Assembly (NCBI GenBank): GCA_015066295.1
Contig: SVOR01000008.1
Coordinates: forward strand, 1 to 53,429
DNA length: 53,429 nucleotides
Source of the DNA: Oscillospiraceae bacterium
GTDB taxonomy: Bacteria; Bacillota; Clostridia; Oscillospirales; Acutalibacteraceae
Direction of reading: 5' to 3'
The notes under the pieces were generated by a model. The model had not been told where the DNA came from. It saw nothing but the letters and a program-made list of their open reading frames with translations, and did no database searches. Every line of letters begins with the position of its first letter. Within the stretch, counting starts at the first letter, position 1. Shown in pieces: positions 33,924 through 41,900 of this stretch. The position numbers were made by a program, and so were the translations under genes.

Positions 33924-34677
33924 GCCTTAAAGACACCTCGCCTGCATATAAGTTTTTAATGTTGCCGTCATCGGTCTTTACAATCAGATGGGCATGGTCA
34001 TCAATATCTATGACCGTCGCGTTGAAGTCCCCACCGTTACCGACACATACAACCCTTTTGCCAATCAAAATAGAGCGGCTTCTGTACTCATCCAAAAACT
34101 CTCGTTTTTCTAAGTTTTTATAAAGAGTAAAGAAATTATCCAGAATTTCTGAAATTAGGTTTTCTTTTATTTTACTGTCGGTACTTTTTTCATAAATAAA
34201 GCCCGCAATATCCTTTATGTCTTCGGGTAATTCGTTGGCAGAACCACTAAAATTTATACCAATACCAAGCACGGCGTATTCGAGTCGCTCCTCGTTCGGT
34301 CTTAGCGCCGATTCACACAAAATTCCGCAGATTTTTTTGCCGTCTAAAAATATATCGTTCACCCATTTAATGCCCGTTTTTTTGTCGCATATTTTATCAA
34401 TGGCGCGACTTACCGCAACGGCGGCACAGGTGGTAATAAAAAGCGAATTGGTGGGTGATATTTCAGGGCGTAAAATAACACTCATATAAATGCCGTCAGC
34501 GTCTGAAAAAAAGCTCCTGTTTTTACTGCCTTTGCCCTTAGTTTGACGCTCGGCAATAATTACGGTAGCCTCTTTTGCGCCCGATACGGCGCATTTTTTG
34601 GCATATTCGTTGGTGGAATCTACCGTTTCAAGCCGCAAAAAACCATATTCAGTTTTGTTTTTAAAATCAAAACTCAT
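33907..34677 (-). CDS. birA: Biotin--protein ligase, monofunctional BirA
   Basis: Attaches biotin to carboxylase carrier proteins. The ATG at 34677 gives 256 residues; the upstream extension of the frame is not supported because the promoter lies in it. The catalytic domain shows ETVDSTNEYAK, the biotinoyl-AMP loop TKGKGSKNRSF, GIYMSVILRP, and KWVNDIFLDGKKICGIL. There is no N-terminal winged helix, so unlike E. coli or Bacillus BirA it cannot act as DNA-binding repressor. The C-terminal SH3-like cap is present (residues about 205-250). Confidence 0.95.
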   Translation of the reverse strand: MSFDFKNKTEYGFLRLETVDSTNEYAKKCAVSGAKEATVIIAERQTKGKGSKNRSFFSDADGIYMSVILRPEISPTNSLFITTCAAVAVSRAIDKICDKKTGIKWVNDIFLDGKKICGILCESALRPNEERLEYAVLGIGINFSGSANELPEDIKDIAGFIYEKSTDSKIKENLISEILDNFFTLYKNLEKREFLDEYRSRSILIGKRVVCVGNGGDFNATVIDIDDHAHLIVKTDDGNIKNLYAGEVSLRLEKDN

Positions 34678-34693
34678 AATATTCACCACAAAA

Positions 34694-34722
34694 ATTATAT
34701 ACCGAGAGTTATACTCTGTCAA
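34694..34722 (-). promoter_or_regulatory. birA-bioY consensus promoter
   Basis: TTGACA (34717-34722 on the minus strand) and TATAAT (34694-34699), 17-nt spacer: a perfect sigma-A consensus immediately upstream of birA. Confidence 0.88.
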
Positions 34723-34730
34723 ACTAATTA

Positions 34731-34759
34731 TTGAAAAATATACCATTTAGTGATATAAA
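34731..34759 (+). promoter_or_regulatory. Promoter of the beta-helix gene
   Basis: TTGAAA (34731-34736) and TATAAA (34754-34759), 17-nt spacer, divergent from the birA promoter 8 bp away. Confidence 0.65.
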
Positions 34760-34791
34760 TAAAATAGAATAATATATTGGGAGAGGTTAAA

Positions 34792-36477
34792 ATGTCAAAT
34801 AAATTCTTTTCAAGAAAAAATGCACCGGTCATTGCTTTAGTAAGTGTTTCTCTTGCTATCGTTATTGCGCTGGTTTCAGTTCTTACGGTGTTTTTAGTAA
34901 AATCGGGCAAGGATAAGGGTGGCTCCTCTTCAAATGGCAACAGTGATATATCGGGTAATAATTCGTCGACACAAGGAGAGGATAACGGGCTTCTCAATAA
35001 AGGCAGTTACGAGAAGGTACCTTATGTACCGATGCCAACGGGCCTTAACGGTAAGACCCTCAGTGAAAGCGAAATGCTTTCTAAATACCGCGGTTATACC
35101 GATTGGCGCATATATACCATTCGCACTACGAAGGATGAAATTAAGCCCGCGGCGGGTGGTACTGCCTATTACCTTTCAAATAGGGGAAGCAGTCGTAATG
35201 ACGGCAGCAGTCCCGAAAAGGCATTTAAAAACCTCAATGACCTTGGTAAAATAAAAAGCAAGCTAAAGGCAGGCGACGTTATCTATTTAGAGCGCGGAAG
35301 TATTTTCAGAGGTCAACTGGTGGCCGACGTCGAGGGTGTTACCTATGCGGCATACGGCGAGGGTAAAAAGCCCACCATTTATGCGTCCCCCGGTAATGCG
35401 GCGGAACGAGGAGAATGGAAGCAAACTAAGGAAAATAAAAACATTTATAGATATTCTATTGCATTTAAAGATGATATAGGAACGATTGTATTTAACGAGG
35501 GTGAAAAGCACGCAATTAAGTGTATCATACGTACTGAGGCGGACGGCAAAACCTATAATAATACAACGGGTAAGGAATTTGAAACCTATGCGGATTTAGA
35601 CGAAAATCTGCATTTTTATCACGATTATAGTGGCTCGGGTGCACTCTATCTCTATTGTAAGGGCGGCAACCCCGCCGACCTTTTTGATAGCATTGAATTT
35701 AACGTAAAAAAACATATAATTTCTGTTAAGGCCGACAATATACATATCGATAATTTATGTCTTAAATACGGCGGCGCACATGGCATTGCAGGAGGTACGA
35801 GAAGCGGCCTCACCGTTACCAACTGCGAATTTCAGTGGATAGGCGGCTCTATTCAGGCTGAGGGTATCTTTGGTAGAAACTATGCCACACGCTACGGTAA
35901 TGCGGTGGAAATTTACGGTGGTTGCAACGGCTATAAGATAAGCAACTGCTATTTTAATCAGGTGTACGATGCCGCAACTACCTTCCAGTATAGTACCGAC
36001 GGTTCATCGGATAAGGTTATGCAAAACGTAGATATCAGCGATAATGTAATGGAAAACTGCAATTATTCCTTTGAGTATTTTCTTTCGGGCGGTCTTGAGA
36101 CCACAAGCTATATGAAGGATATTAAAATTAAAAACAACCTTATGTGGTATGCAGGCTATGGACTTTGCGAGCAGCGTCCCGACAAAACCCAAGACGCCCA
36201 TATAAAATCTTGGAATCATACCAATGCACGACAGGGTACATTCCAGATAACCGACAACCTGTTTGCAATTGCTAGAAACGACCTCGTTCAGTCAAACGCA
36301 AGAACGGGCTCACATTCACCCGATTACAGCAATAATACTTACATTCAGTTCAAGGGCGGCAATCTCGGTACAAGCAGAGATGCTACACTAAAGGTGGAGT
36401 TTGGCAATATGGTGGCGCAGATGCTTCTCGATATGTTAGGCGACGCAGAGCCGACAATAGTTTATGTTAAAAAATAG
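34792..36477 (+). CDS. Membrane-anchored right-handed beta-helix protein
   Basis: A 561-residue exported protein. ATG 34792 follows GGGAGAGG. Residues about 12-40 form one hydrophobic helix after a basic tip, and a Ser/Asn/Gly-rich linker follows, so the bulk is outside the membrane. Residues about 125-480 have pectate-lyase-like strands: YYLSNRGSSRNDG, AGDVIYLERGSIFRGQL, then repeated VTNCEF, ISNCYF, ISDNVMENC, IKNNLMWY and ITDNLF turns typical of parallel beta-helices. This suggests binding or cleavage of a polysaccharide, but no catalytic triad could be assigned. The gene is followed after 11 bp by a macro-domain-like gene. Confidence 0.72.
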   Translation: MSNKFFSRKNAPVIALVSVSLAIVIALVSVLTVFLVKSGKDKGGSSSNGNSDISGNNSSTQGEDNGLLNKGSYEKVPYVPMPTGLNGKTLSESEMLSKYRGYTDWRIYTIRTTKDEIKPAAGGTAYYLSNRGSSRNDGSSPEKAFKNLNDLGKIKSKLKAGDVIYLERGSIFRGQLVADVEGVTYAAYGEGKKPTIYASPGNAAERGEWKQTKENKNIYRYSIAFKDDIGTIVFNEGEKHAIKCIIRTEADGKTYNNTTGKEFETYADLDENLHFYHDYSGSGALYLYCKGGNPADLFDSIEFNVKKHIISVKADNIHIDNLCLKYGGAHGIAGGTRSGLTVTNCEFQWIGGSIQAEGIFGRNYATRYGNAVEIYGGCNGYKISNCYFNQVYDAATTFQYSTDGSSDKVMQNVDISDNVMENCNYSFEYFLSGGLETTSYMKDIKIKNNLMWYAGYGLCEQRPDKTQDAHIKSWNHTNARQGTFQITDNLFAIARNDLVQSNARTGSHSPDYSNNTYIQFKGGNLGTSRDATLKVEFGNMVAQMLLDMLGDAEPTIVYVKK

Positions 36478-36488
36478 GGGGTAGTCGC

Positions 36489-37127
36489 TTGAAATTAGCA
36501 GGTCTTTTAATAGGCTATCTCGCAAAGCTTAATAATGAAAAAGCAGTGCAGTGCGGCACACCCGAACAGTGTTTTGACGAGTATTTAAGACTTGTTACCA
36601 AAACCGACCCAAAGCTACTTAATGCTGCATATTTTAAAAGTGAGGAAAACTACCTGTCCGAGCTTATTGAAGCACGCGAAATCAGTGACGTTATGTCCTT
36701 TTCAAACCGTCTTTCAAGTGTAAATACCTCACCCGTAAATTTAAAGGCAGAACTGCTTGTAAATCCCGTTGTTGACACCGAGGGTGAGCTGTATATTTAC
36801 GGTGGTTCAAGGTTTAGAATTGCATCACACAGCGTAACTAAGGATACCGTTTTATCGGGCTATCCGCTTAAATATGAGTACATTTATAATGCGGTAGCAC
36901 CTAAAATTTTAAATAAGCTTACCAGCGCCGACGTGTCGGCAATACGTACGCTCTATAATAAAGCGGCAGATTACGCCGTAGAAAAAAGTATTAAAAGCGT
37001 CGTTTTTATGCCCATAAAGGTCGAAAATAAGCTTTTAGCCGCACAGGTGCAAAAAATCGCCGTCGATACAATTCTTTTCAGAAAAGATATGAATTTCATT
37101 AAAAAGGTATTCGTCACGAATATATAA
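36489..37127 (+). CDS. Uncharacterised protein with macro-domain-like C-terminus
   Basis: A 212-residue protein starting at TTG, preceded by GGGGGG and located 11 bp after the beta-helix gene. The middle segment DTVLSGYPLKYEYIYNAVAP resembles the macro-domain turn in which the chain reads GYxLPAKYVIHTVGP. The later VVFMPIKVENKLLAAQVQKIA resembles the end strand and helix FPKEEAAEIA of ADP-ribose hydrolases. The N-terminal ADP-ribose loop NAAN is not seen, so it is degenerate or only distantly related. I do not assign an enzyme activity. No signal peptide, so cytoplasmic. Operon partner of the beta-helix gene. Confidence 0.5.
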   Translation: MKLAGLLIGYLAKLNNEKAVQCGTPEQCFDEYLRLVTKTDPKLLNAAYFKSEENYLSELIEAREISDVMSFSNRLSSVNTSPVNLKAELLVNPVVDTEGELYIYGGSRFRIASHSVTKDTVLSGYPLKYEYIYNAVAPKILNKLTSADVSAIRTLYNKAADYAVEKSIKSVVFMPIKVENKLLAAQVQKIAVDTILFRKDMNFIKKVFVTNI

Positions 37128-37129
37128 AT

Positions 37130-37159
37130 AAAAGCTCGGCTTTAAAACCGAGCTTTTTA
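37130..37159. terminator. Bidirectional terminator after the macro-like and acetyltransferase genes
   Basis: AAAAGCTCGG (37130-37139) pairs with CCGAGCTTTT (37148-37157), with A/T runs on both sides between two converging genes. Confidence 0.8.
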
Positions 37160-37170
37160 ATATGCTGTAT

Positions 37171-37773
37171 TTAAAATTCCATTTTATCTTCATCGGTAAT
37201 TTTTCTAATTACTCTGCAAGGATTACCAACGGCCAAGCTGTATGGCGGTATATCACGAGTTACAACGCTGCCCGCACCGATAACCGAGCCTTCGCCGATG
37301 GTTACGCCACCGCATACTACTACGTTGGAGGCCAACCAACAATTACTTTCAATGGTGATGGGCTTTGCATATTCTAAATTATAATAACTGCCGTCTTGAC
37401 GCTTGCGAAGGTTTCTTTCCTCGGGTAATAGGGGGTGCATTGGCGTTGCCAATGTGACGTTGGGTCCAAACATTACGTTGTCGCCAACAGTAACGGGACA
37501 CACGTCGAGACAGGTAAAGTTAAAATTTGTACCGCAAAATTTACCGAAGGTCGTGTTGCAGCCGTAATCAAAGTATATCGGTGCCTGCATTTGCGGCAGG
37601 TTGGGACTGCCAACGAGCAGCTCGCGTAAAATACCTTCTCGCTCTTCGGTTTGGTCCTCGTCAATTGTATTATATCTGCGGGCAAGCTTTCTCGCTTTTA
37701 AAAGTAGCTCGCTTAATTCTTTATCCGATGGGTCGTATAATAACCCTGCAAGCATTTTTTCTTTCTCTGTCAT
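37171..37773 (-). CDS. Sugar O-acetyltransferase, maltose/galactoside type
   Basis: Transfers acetyl from acetyl-CoA to sugars. ATG 37773 is 7 nt after AGAGG and gives 200 residues. The N-terminal helical Mac domain (EKEKMLAGLLYDPSD) precedes a left-handed beta-helix with hexapeptide repeats: FGKFCGTNFNF, TVGDNVMFGPNV, WLASNVVVCGGVTIGEGSVIGAGSVVTRDIPP (read as VTIGEGSVIGAGSV then TRDIPP). The catalytic His is in TPMHPL. It has its own promoter (37791-37819). Confidence 0.93.
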   Translation of the reverse strand: MTEKEKMLAGLLYDPSDKELSELLLKARKLARRYNTIDEDQTEEREGILRELLVGSPNLPQMQAPIYFDYGCNTTFGKFCGTNFNFTCLDVCPVTVGDNVMFGPNVTLATPMHPLLPEERNLRKRQDGSYYNLEYAKPITIESNCWLASNVVVCGGVTIGEGSVIGAGSVVTRDIPPYSLAVGNPCRVIRKITDEDKMEF

Positions 37774-37790
37774 AATCACACCTCTGCTTA

Positions 37791-37819
37791 ATTATACCAT
37801 TAGTCGCGTTGCAAATCAA
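37791..37819 (-). promoter_or_regulatory. Acetyltransferase promoter
   Basis: TTGATT (37814-37819 on the minus strand) and TATAAT (37791-37796), 17-nt spacer, 18 bp before the start codon. Confidence 0.7.
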
Positions 37820-37825
37820 TATAAC

Positions 37826-37854
37826 TTGAAAAATACAATAAAAAATGGTATTAT
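37826..37854 (+). promoter_or_regulatory. Promoter ahead of the DUF559 element and the ptp-cysK run
   Basis: TTGAAA (37826-37831) and TATTAT (37849-37854), 17-nt spacer. It lies 12 bp outside the left end of the repeat element. It may be the original promoter of the downstream ptp-DUF5662-cysK genes into whose leader the element inserted. Confidence 0.65.
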
Positions 37855-37866
37855 ATTGGAAAAGGT

Positions 37867-38314
37867 GCCTCCCTCTGACGAGGGAGGGGGACCGCTTGCG
37901 GTGGAGGGAGAGAAAATGAAAGAATATAATAAAGATAATATCCCTCTTGCAAAAACACTCCGAAAAAATATGAAGCCTTGGGAAAGAAAACTCTGGTATG
38001 AATTTTTAAGGAATTACCCATTGCGTTTTCAAAGGCAAAAGGCCATTGGCGATTATATAGTAGATTTTTATTGCGCAAAAGCAAGACTTGTTATTGAGCT
38101 TGACGGCGGTGGACATTACACCTTCGAACAAATCAAAAAAGATACTATTCGCACAAAAGAATTAGAGAGTATGAATTTGACAGTGTTAAGAATTTGTAAT
38201 TTAGATGTAGACCGTAATTTTAACGGCGTATGTGAATATATAGATTCAGAAATTAAAAATTCTCTCCCTCAGTCTTTTGCTTCGCAAAATCCAGCTCCCT
38301 CGTCAGCGGGAGCC
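37867..38314 (+). mobile_element. Inverted-repeat element carrying a DUF559 gene
   Basis: The left end has CTCCCTCTGACGAGGGAG (37869-37886) and the right end, read in reverse, CTCCCGCTGACGAGGGAG (38294-38313 region): imperfect terminal inverted repeats, each itself a small palindrome. Inside each end is a second small stem (ACCGC-TT-GCGGT at left, TTTTGC-TTC-GCAAAA at right) and then GGAGGGAGA or TCTCTCCCTC. The DUF559 ORF fills the middle. The same ends with a 30-nt filler instead of the gene occur at 43727-43863 and 53304-53429. Confidence 0.72.
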
Positions 38315-38332
38315 GAAGATAATTCTCTTTAA
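37916..38332 (+). CDS. DUF559-family PD-(D/E)XK-like endonuclease domain protein
   Basis: A 138-residue protein whose fold is related to very-short-patch-repair (Vsr) type nucleases. Visible motifs are LRKNMKPWERKLWYEFLR with a conserved Glu, FQRQKAIGDYIVDFYC with the active-site Asp, and LVIELDGGGHY with the ExD pair, then TVLRICNLDV. The ATG 37916 uses GGAGGGAGA of the surrounding repeat as ribosome site. The last about 24 residues (from SLPQSFASQ) are encoded by the right repeat arm, so the gene is built into the element. The stop lies 12 bp before the phosphatase gene. DUF559 proteins have no proven function; the nuclease call is from motif similarity. Confidence 0.85.
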   Translation: MKEYNKDNIPLAKTLRKNMKPWERKLWYEFLRNYPLRFQRQKAIGDYIVDFYCAKARLVIELDGGGHYTFEQIKKDTIRTKELESMNLTVLRICNLDVDRNFNGVCEYIDSEIKNSLPQSFASQNPAPSSAGAEDNSL

Positions 38333-38344
38333 AGGGGTATAATT

Positions 38345-38809
38345 ATGACAAAGGTTATGTTCGTCTGTCACGGCAATATCTGCCGTTCACCAATGGCGGA
38401 GTTTGTCTTTAAGGATATAGTTGCAAAACAAAATTTAAGCAATGAATTTATAATAGATTCGTCGGCAACAAGTCGTGAAGAAATAGGCAACGGTATCCAT
38501 TACGGCACACGCGCCAAGCTTATAGAGAAAAATATCCCCTTTGATGATCACCACGCAGTTCAGTTCACCAAAAAAGACTATAACGACTACGATTATATAC
38601 TTTTAATGGATAGAAACAATTTGCGAAACATAACCCGTATAATCGGGGAAGATACCGAAAATAAAATTCATCTGTTGCTCGATTTCGCAAGTGGCGGTGA
38701 TATCGCCGACCCGTGGTATACAGGTAATTTTGATGATACCTATCGAGATATTGTCGAGGGCTGTGCCGCATTTTTAGAATATTTGAGGAATAATAAATGC
38801 ATCCGATAA
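38345..38809 (+). CDS. Low-molecular-weight protein-tyrosine phosphatase
   Basis: Cytoplasmic phosphatase of the arsenate-reductase-like fold. The P-loop CHGNICRSPMAE (nucleophile Cys at residue 8, Arg at 14) is complete and the general acid Asp is in IADPWYTGNFDDTY. The 154-residue length is normal. It could reverse BY-kinase signalling or act on small phosphates; no tyrosine kinase is in the window. AAAGGGG precedes the ATG. It overlaps the DUF5662 gene by 13 nt, forming a run with cysK. Confidence 0.93.
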   Translation: MTKVMFVCHGNICRSPMAEFVFKDIVAKQNLSNEFIIDSSATSREEIGNGIHYGTRAKLIEKNIPFDDHHAVQFTKKDYNDYDYILLMDRNNLRNITRIIGEDTENKIHLLLDFASGGDIADPWYTGNFDDTYRDIVEGCAAFLEYLRNNKCIR

Positions 38810-39336
38810 AACATTTTTTAACAATTACACATCATAGGCACAAGGTTATTGCCCATTGTTTTCGTGCAGGCATAGGTTTTCAGGGGCTATTTCACGATTT
38901 ATCAAAATACACATTAACCGAGTTTATCCCGGGAGCTAAATACTACCAAGGTGACCGCAGCCCAAATGAAAAGGAAAGGGAATTGTACGGATATTCTTCG
39001 GCTTGGATACACCACAAGGGCAGAAACCGTCACCACTTTGAATATTGGAATGACTATAACCCCAAAACCAAACGCATAGAGGCTGTGCGTATGCCCGTAA
39101 AATACGTCAAGGAAATGTTTTGCGACCGCGTTGCCGCAAGCAAGATTTATCAGGGCAAGAATTTTAATATAGCTCATCCGATTAAGTATTTCGAAAAGGG
39201 TAAAGCGACAAGATTTATCCATAAGGATACCTCCGATTTGCTTGAAGGTTGGCTTATAATGCTTGCCGAAAAAGGTGAAAAGGAAACCTTTAAATACATT
39301 AGAAAAGTAAAGGATTACGGTAATGAAAATTTATAA
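38797..39336 (+). CDS. DUF5662-family protein
   Basis: A 179-residue hydrophilic protein rich in His. It contains HRHKVIAHCF, FHDLSKYTLTEF, WIHHKGRNRHHFEYW and DRVAASKIYQG. The His and Asp positions (HD, HH, HH) resemble a metal-dependent helical HD-like fold, and the family is recorded as DUF5662 from memory; function unknown. GAGGA lies 7 nt before the ATG. It overlaps both neighbours (13 nt and 14 nt), so it is translated with the phosphatase and cysteine synthase. Confidence 0.75.
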   Translation: MHPIKHFLTITHHRHKVIAHCFRAGIGFQGLFHDLSKYTLTEFIPGAKYYQGDRSPNEKERELYGYSSAWIHHKGRNRHHFEYWNDYNPKTKRIEAVRMPVKYVKEMFCDRVAASKIYQGKNFNIAHPIKYFEKGKATRFIHKDTSDLLEGWLIMLAEKGEKETFKYIRKVKDYGNENL

Positions 39337-40234
39337 TTCATTTACACAACTAATAGGCAACACACCGCTTTTAAAATTAAAATTTTCGGGCGACGCCAAT
39401 GTTTTTGCCAAGCTTGAGTATTTTAACCCCGCAGGCAGTGCTAAGGACAGAGTTGCCAAAAGCATAATTGAAACAGCCGAAAAAGATGGGCTTCTAACCA
39501 AGGACTCGGTAATACTCGAGTCAACAAGCGGCAACACAGGAATAGGGCTTTGTGCTGTGGCAGCGGCAAAGGGATATAAGACTATAATCGTAATGCCCGA
39601 GAGTATGTCAGAAGAGCGCAAAAAGATGATGAAGGTCTACGGCGCCGAGCTTGTTTTGACCGAAGCCGTCCTCGGTATGAAGGGCGCAAACGATAAGTGT
39701 GAGCAGTTAGCAAAGGAAATACCAAATTCCTTTATTGCAGGCCAGTTTGTAAATAAGGCTAACCCACAAGCCCATTACGAAACGACGGGACCCGAAATAT
39801 GGGCGGATACCGACGGCACAGTCGATATATTTGTTGCAGGCGTCGGCACAGGCGGTACCGTTACGGGTGTTGGCAGATTTTTAAAGGAACAAAAAAAGGA
39901 TATAAAAATTGTGGCGGTTGAGCCTGCCTCGTCACCGCTTTTATCGGGCGGCACCGCAGCGCCCCACAAAATACAGGGTATAGGCGCTAACTTTATCCCC
40001 GATGTTTTAGATACCGAAATTTTGGATGAGATAATTACCGTTAGCGATGATGATGCGATAAATACCGCCAAGCAGTTTGTAAAGGACGAGGGCGCATTTG
40101 TCGGCATCTCGTCGGGTGCGGCACTTTTTGCGGCATATAGCCTAGCGAGTCGTCCCGAAAACAAGGGCAAAAATATAGTTGTGCTTTTGGCAGATACAGG
40201 CGAAAGATATTTGTCAACAGATTTATGCAAATAA
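39323..40234 (+). CDS. cysK: Cysteine synthase
   Basis: PLP enzyme forming L-cysteine from O-acetylserine and sulfide. The PLP Lys is in NPAGSAKDRVAKS (residue about 42), the substrate loop is ESTSGNTGIGL, and PLP phosphate contacts are in GVGTGGTVTGVGRFL; VGISSGAAL is at the end. At 303 residues it is CysK-length. Last gene of the phosphatase-DUF5662-cysK run. Confidence 0.95.
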   Translation: MKIYNSFTQLIGNTPLLKLKFSGDANVFAKLEYFNPAGSAKDRVAKSIIETAEKDGLLTKDSVILESTSGNTGIGLCAVAAAKGYKTIIVMPESMSEERKKMMKVYGAELVLTEAVLGMKGANDKCEQLAKEIPNSFIAGQFVNKANPQAHYETTGPEIWADTDGTVDIFVAGVGTGGTVTGVGRFLKEQKKDIKIVAVEPASSPLLSGGTAAPHKIQGIGANFIPDVLDTEILDEIITVSDDDAINTAKQFVKDEGAFVGISSGAALFAAYSLASRPENKGKNIVVLLADTGERYLSTDLCK

Positions 40235-40235
40235 A

Positions 40236-40268
40236 AAAATCCCGATAAGCATTGCTTATCGGGATTTT
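40236..40268. terminator. Bidirectional terminator after cysK
   Basis: AAATCCCGATAAGC pairs with GCTTATCGGGATTT around a 3-nt loop, with A-run and T-run flanks, between converging cysK and the coiled-coil gene. Confidence 0.88.
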
Positions 40269-40280
40269 TATGTAATTTAA

Positions 40281-40748
40281 TTAGTCGTTCTTTGCTGCTG
40301 GGTGGGGAACCTGTGATTTAAGTGATGCGCGAGTCTTTCTAATCTCACCGAGGTTAGCGGTAAGACCCTCGTCAGCTCTGCGCATAATGTCGTCAACAAA
40401 TTCCTGTGCGGCCTTGCGCATCTCTCTGCTCTTAGCTTGTGCGTTAGCGATAATCTCGCTTGCCTTTTCCTGAGCTAATTTTGTGATAGCTTCCTGAGTA
40501 ATCATTGCGTTAGCGCGCTCCTCAGCACTGCGGATAATACCGTCAGCCTCACGCTTAGCATTGGTGATAATGTCGGCACGGTCGGCAACAATACCGCGAG
40601 CCTGCTTAATTTCACTCGGGATGTTAAGACGGATTTCGTCAATAACAACTCTTAAATTTTCTGCATTAACAACTCTGCGGTTGCCGGGCATTTTAAGACC
40701 GCCCTCTAATGCTTCGTCCAACTGTTCAAGTAATTCTTCGATACTCAT
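40281..40748 (-). CDS. Coiled-coil protein, DivIVA/ATP-synthase-b-like
   Basis: A 155-residue, highly charged protein predicted to be almost all alpha-helix. It opens SIEELLEQLDEAL, has a short NRRVVNAENLRVVIDEIRLNIP hinge (read as VVNAENLRVVIDEI), then a long heptad-rich stretch from about 45 to 145 (AKREADGIIRSAEERANAM and following). There is no membrane segment. It resembles DivIVA-type or stator-like coiled coils only in general shape; function is unknown. It follows coaD by 27 bp and is probably the third gene of rsmD-coaD-this gene, a conserved Clostridial neighbour from my general knowledge. Confidence 0.65.
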   Translation of the reverse strand: MSIEELLEQLDEALEGGLKMPGNRRVVNAENLRVVIDEIRLNIPSEIKQARGIVADRADIITNAKREADGIIRSAEERANAMITQEAITKLAQEKASEIIANAQAKSREMRKAAQEFVDDIMRRADEGLTANLGEIRKTRASLKSQVPHPAAKND

Positions 40749-40775
40749 ATTAAATACATCCTTTCAGTTTTAGGC

Positions 40776-41282
40776 TCAGTTTTGGTCTGTGCCCAATCGT
40801 TCTATAATATCCTTGTGAATTTGCTTCGGCACAAAAGCCGAGATGTCGCCACCCATACTCGCTATCTGCTTAACCATGCTTGAGCTTAAATACATAAACT
40901 CGGCATTTGTGGTTAAAAACAGGGTTTCAATTTGGGGATTAAGTTTTTTATTAGCAAGTGCCATCTGGAATTCATACTCGAAGTCCGACATAGCACGTAA
41001 GCCCTTAACAATTGCGTATGCATTGTGTTGTCTTGCATAGTCCGACAACAATCCGTCGTAGGATGCAACCTCAACGTTGCTAAGGTGCGATACGCATTTT
41101 TTAATCATGCTGACGCGTTCCTCAACGCTAAAGCTGTAATGCTTTTTGTAGTTTATCATCACAACAACAATAACCTTATCAAAAAGCGAGGAAGCACGCT
41201 CGATTATATCTATATGGCCGTGGGTTATGGGGTCATAACTACCGGGGCATATAACAGTTTTATTCAATTTCTTCACGCTCAT
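40776..41282 (-). CDS. coaD: Phosphopantetheine adenylyltransferase
   Basis: Penultimate step of coenzyme A synthesis. It has the nucleotidyltransferase motif PGSYDPITHGHIDII (the T/HxGH motif), VKGLRAMSDFEYEFQMA and SSSMVKQIASMGGD. The reading frame allows starts from ATG 41282, which lies inside rsmD with no clear ribosome site; a TTG five codons in is also possible, so the N-terminus is uncertain. Overlaps rsmD by up to 23 nt, the common rsmD-coaD arrangement. Confidence 0.95.
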   Translation of the reverse strand: MSVKKLNKTVICPGSYDPITHGHIDIIERASSLFDKVIVVVMINYKKHYSFSVEERVSMIKKCVSHLSNVEVASYDGLLSDYARQHNAYAIVKGLRAMSDFEYEFQMALANKKLNPQIETLFLTTNAEFMYLSSSMVKQIASMGGDISAFVPKQIHKDIIERLGTDQN

Positions 41283-41811
41283 TTCTGTAAAAAGAGACCG
41301 CTATTTTGCCGTAGCGCGCACATTTGTATTTTTTAAATGCGCCTGCATTTTCAGGCAATTCGATATCGGTTGGGTGCTCGCAAATTATAATGCCGTAGTC
41401 ACTCATAATACCGCTTACCGAGTTTAGTGCCTTCTCAAGCAGTCCCTCGCGGTAGGGTGGGTCTAAAAAGGCGATGTCAAAGCTGTCACGAGTAGATGCG
41501 CAGAAGGAAAAATAATCTGCACGAACTATTCTTGCTTCTTCCAAAAATCCCGTAGCCTTAACGTTGCGCTCAATAACCCTGATAGCCTCGGTGTTAAGGT
41601 CGACAAAGGTAGCACACTCGGCACCGCGGCTGAGTGCCTCAATACCAAGCTGACCGCTGCCTGCAAAAAGGTCGAGAATTCTTCTGCCCTCAATATCAAA
41701 TTGAATAGAGCTGAAAATAGCCTCTTTAACCTTGTCGGTAGTAGGTCTTACGTCATTGCCACTGAGTGTTTCAAGTTTTCTGCCACGGGCAATACCTGTA
41801 ATAACTCTCAT
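41260..41811 (-). CDS. rsmD: 16S rRNA guanine-966 N2-methyltransferase
   Basis: SAM-dependent Rossmann methyltransferase acting on the small ribosomal subunit. It shows MRVITGIARGRKL, RPTTDKVKEAIFSSI, the SAM loop LDLFAGSGQLGIEALSRG and the catalytic DPPY in IAFLDPPYREGLL. The 183-residue length is normal. First gene of a leftward run transcribed from the promoter at 41834-41863. Confidence 0.96.
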   Translation of the reverse strand: MRVITGIARGRKLETLSGNDVRPTTDKVKEAIFSSIQFDIEGRRILDLFAGSGQLGIEALSRGAECATFVDLNTEAIRVIERNVKATGFLEEARIVRADYFSFCASTRDSFDIAFLDPPYREGLLEKALNSVSGIMSDYGIIICEHPTDIELPENAGAFKKYKCARYGKIAVSFYRNEREEIE

Positions 41812-41833
41812 TTTTACACCACCTATTTATAAT

Positions 41834-41863
41834 ATTATCACACGAAACAGGGTATTTTGTCAA
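41834..41863 (-). promoter_or_regulatory. rsmD promoter
   Basis: TTGACA (41858-41863 on the minus strand) and GATAAT (41834-41839), 18-nt spacer. Confidence 0.7.
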
Positions 41864-41900
41864 TATTTATTTTATATATTGTCATATTTAAGTGTTTTAA

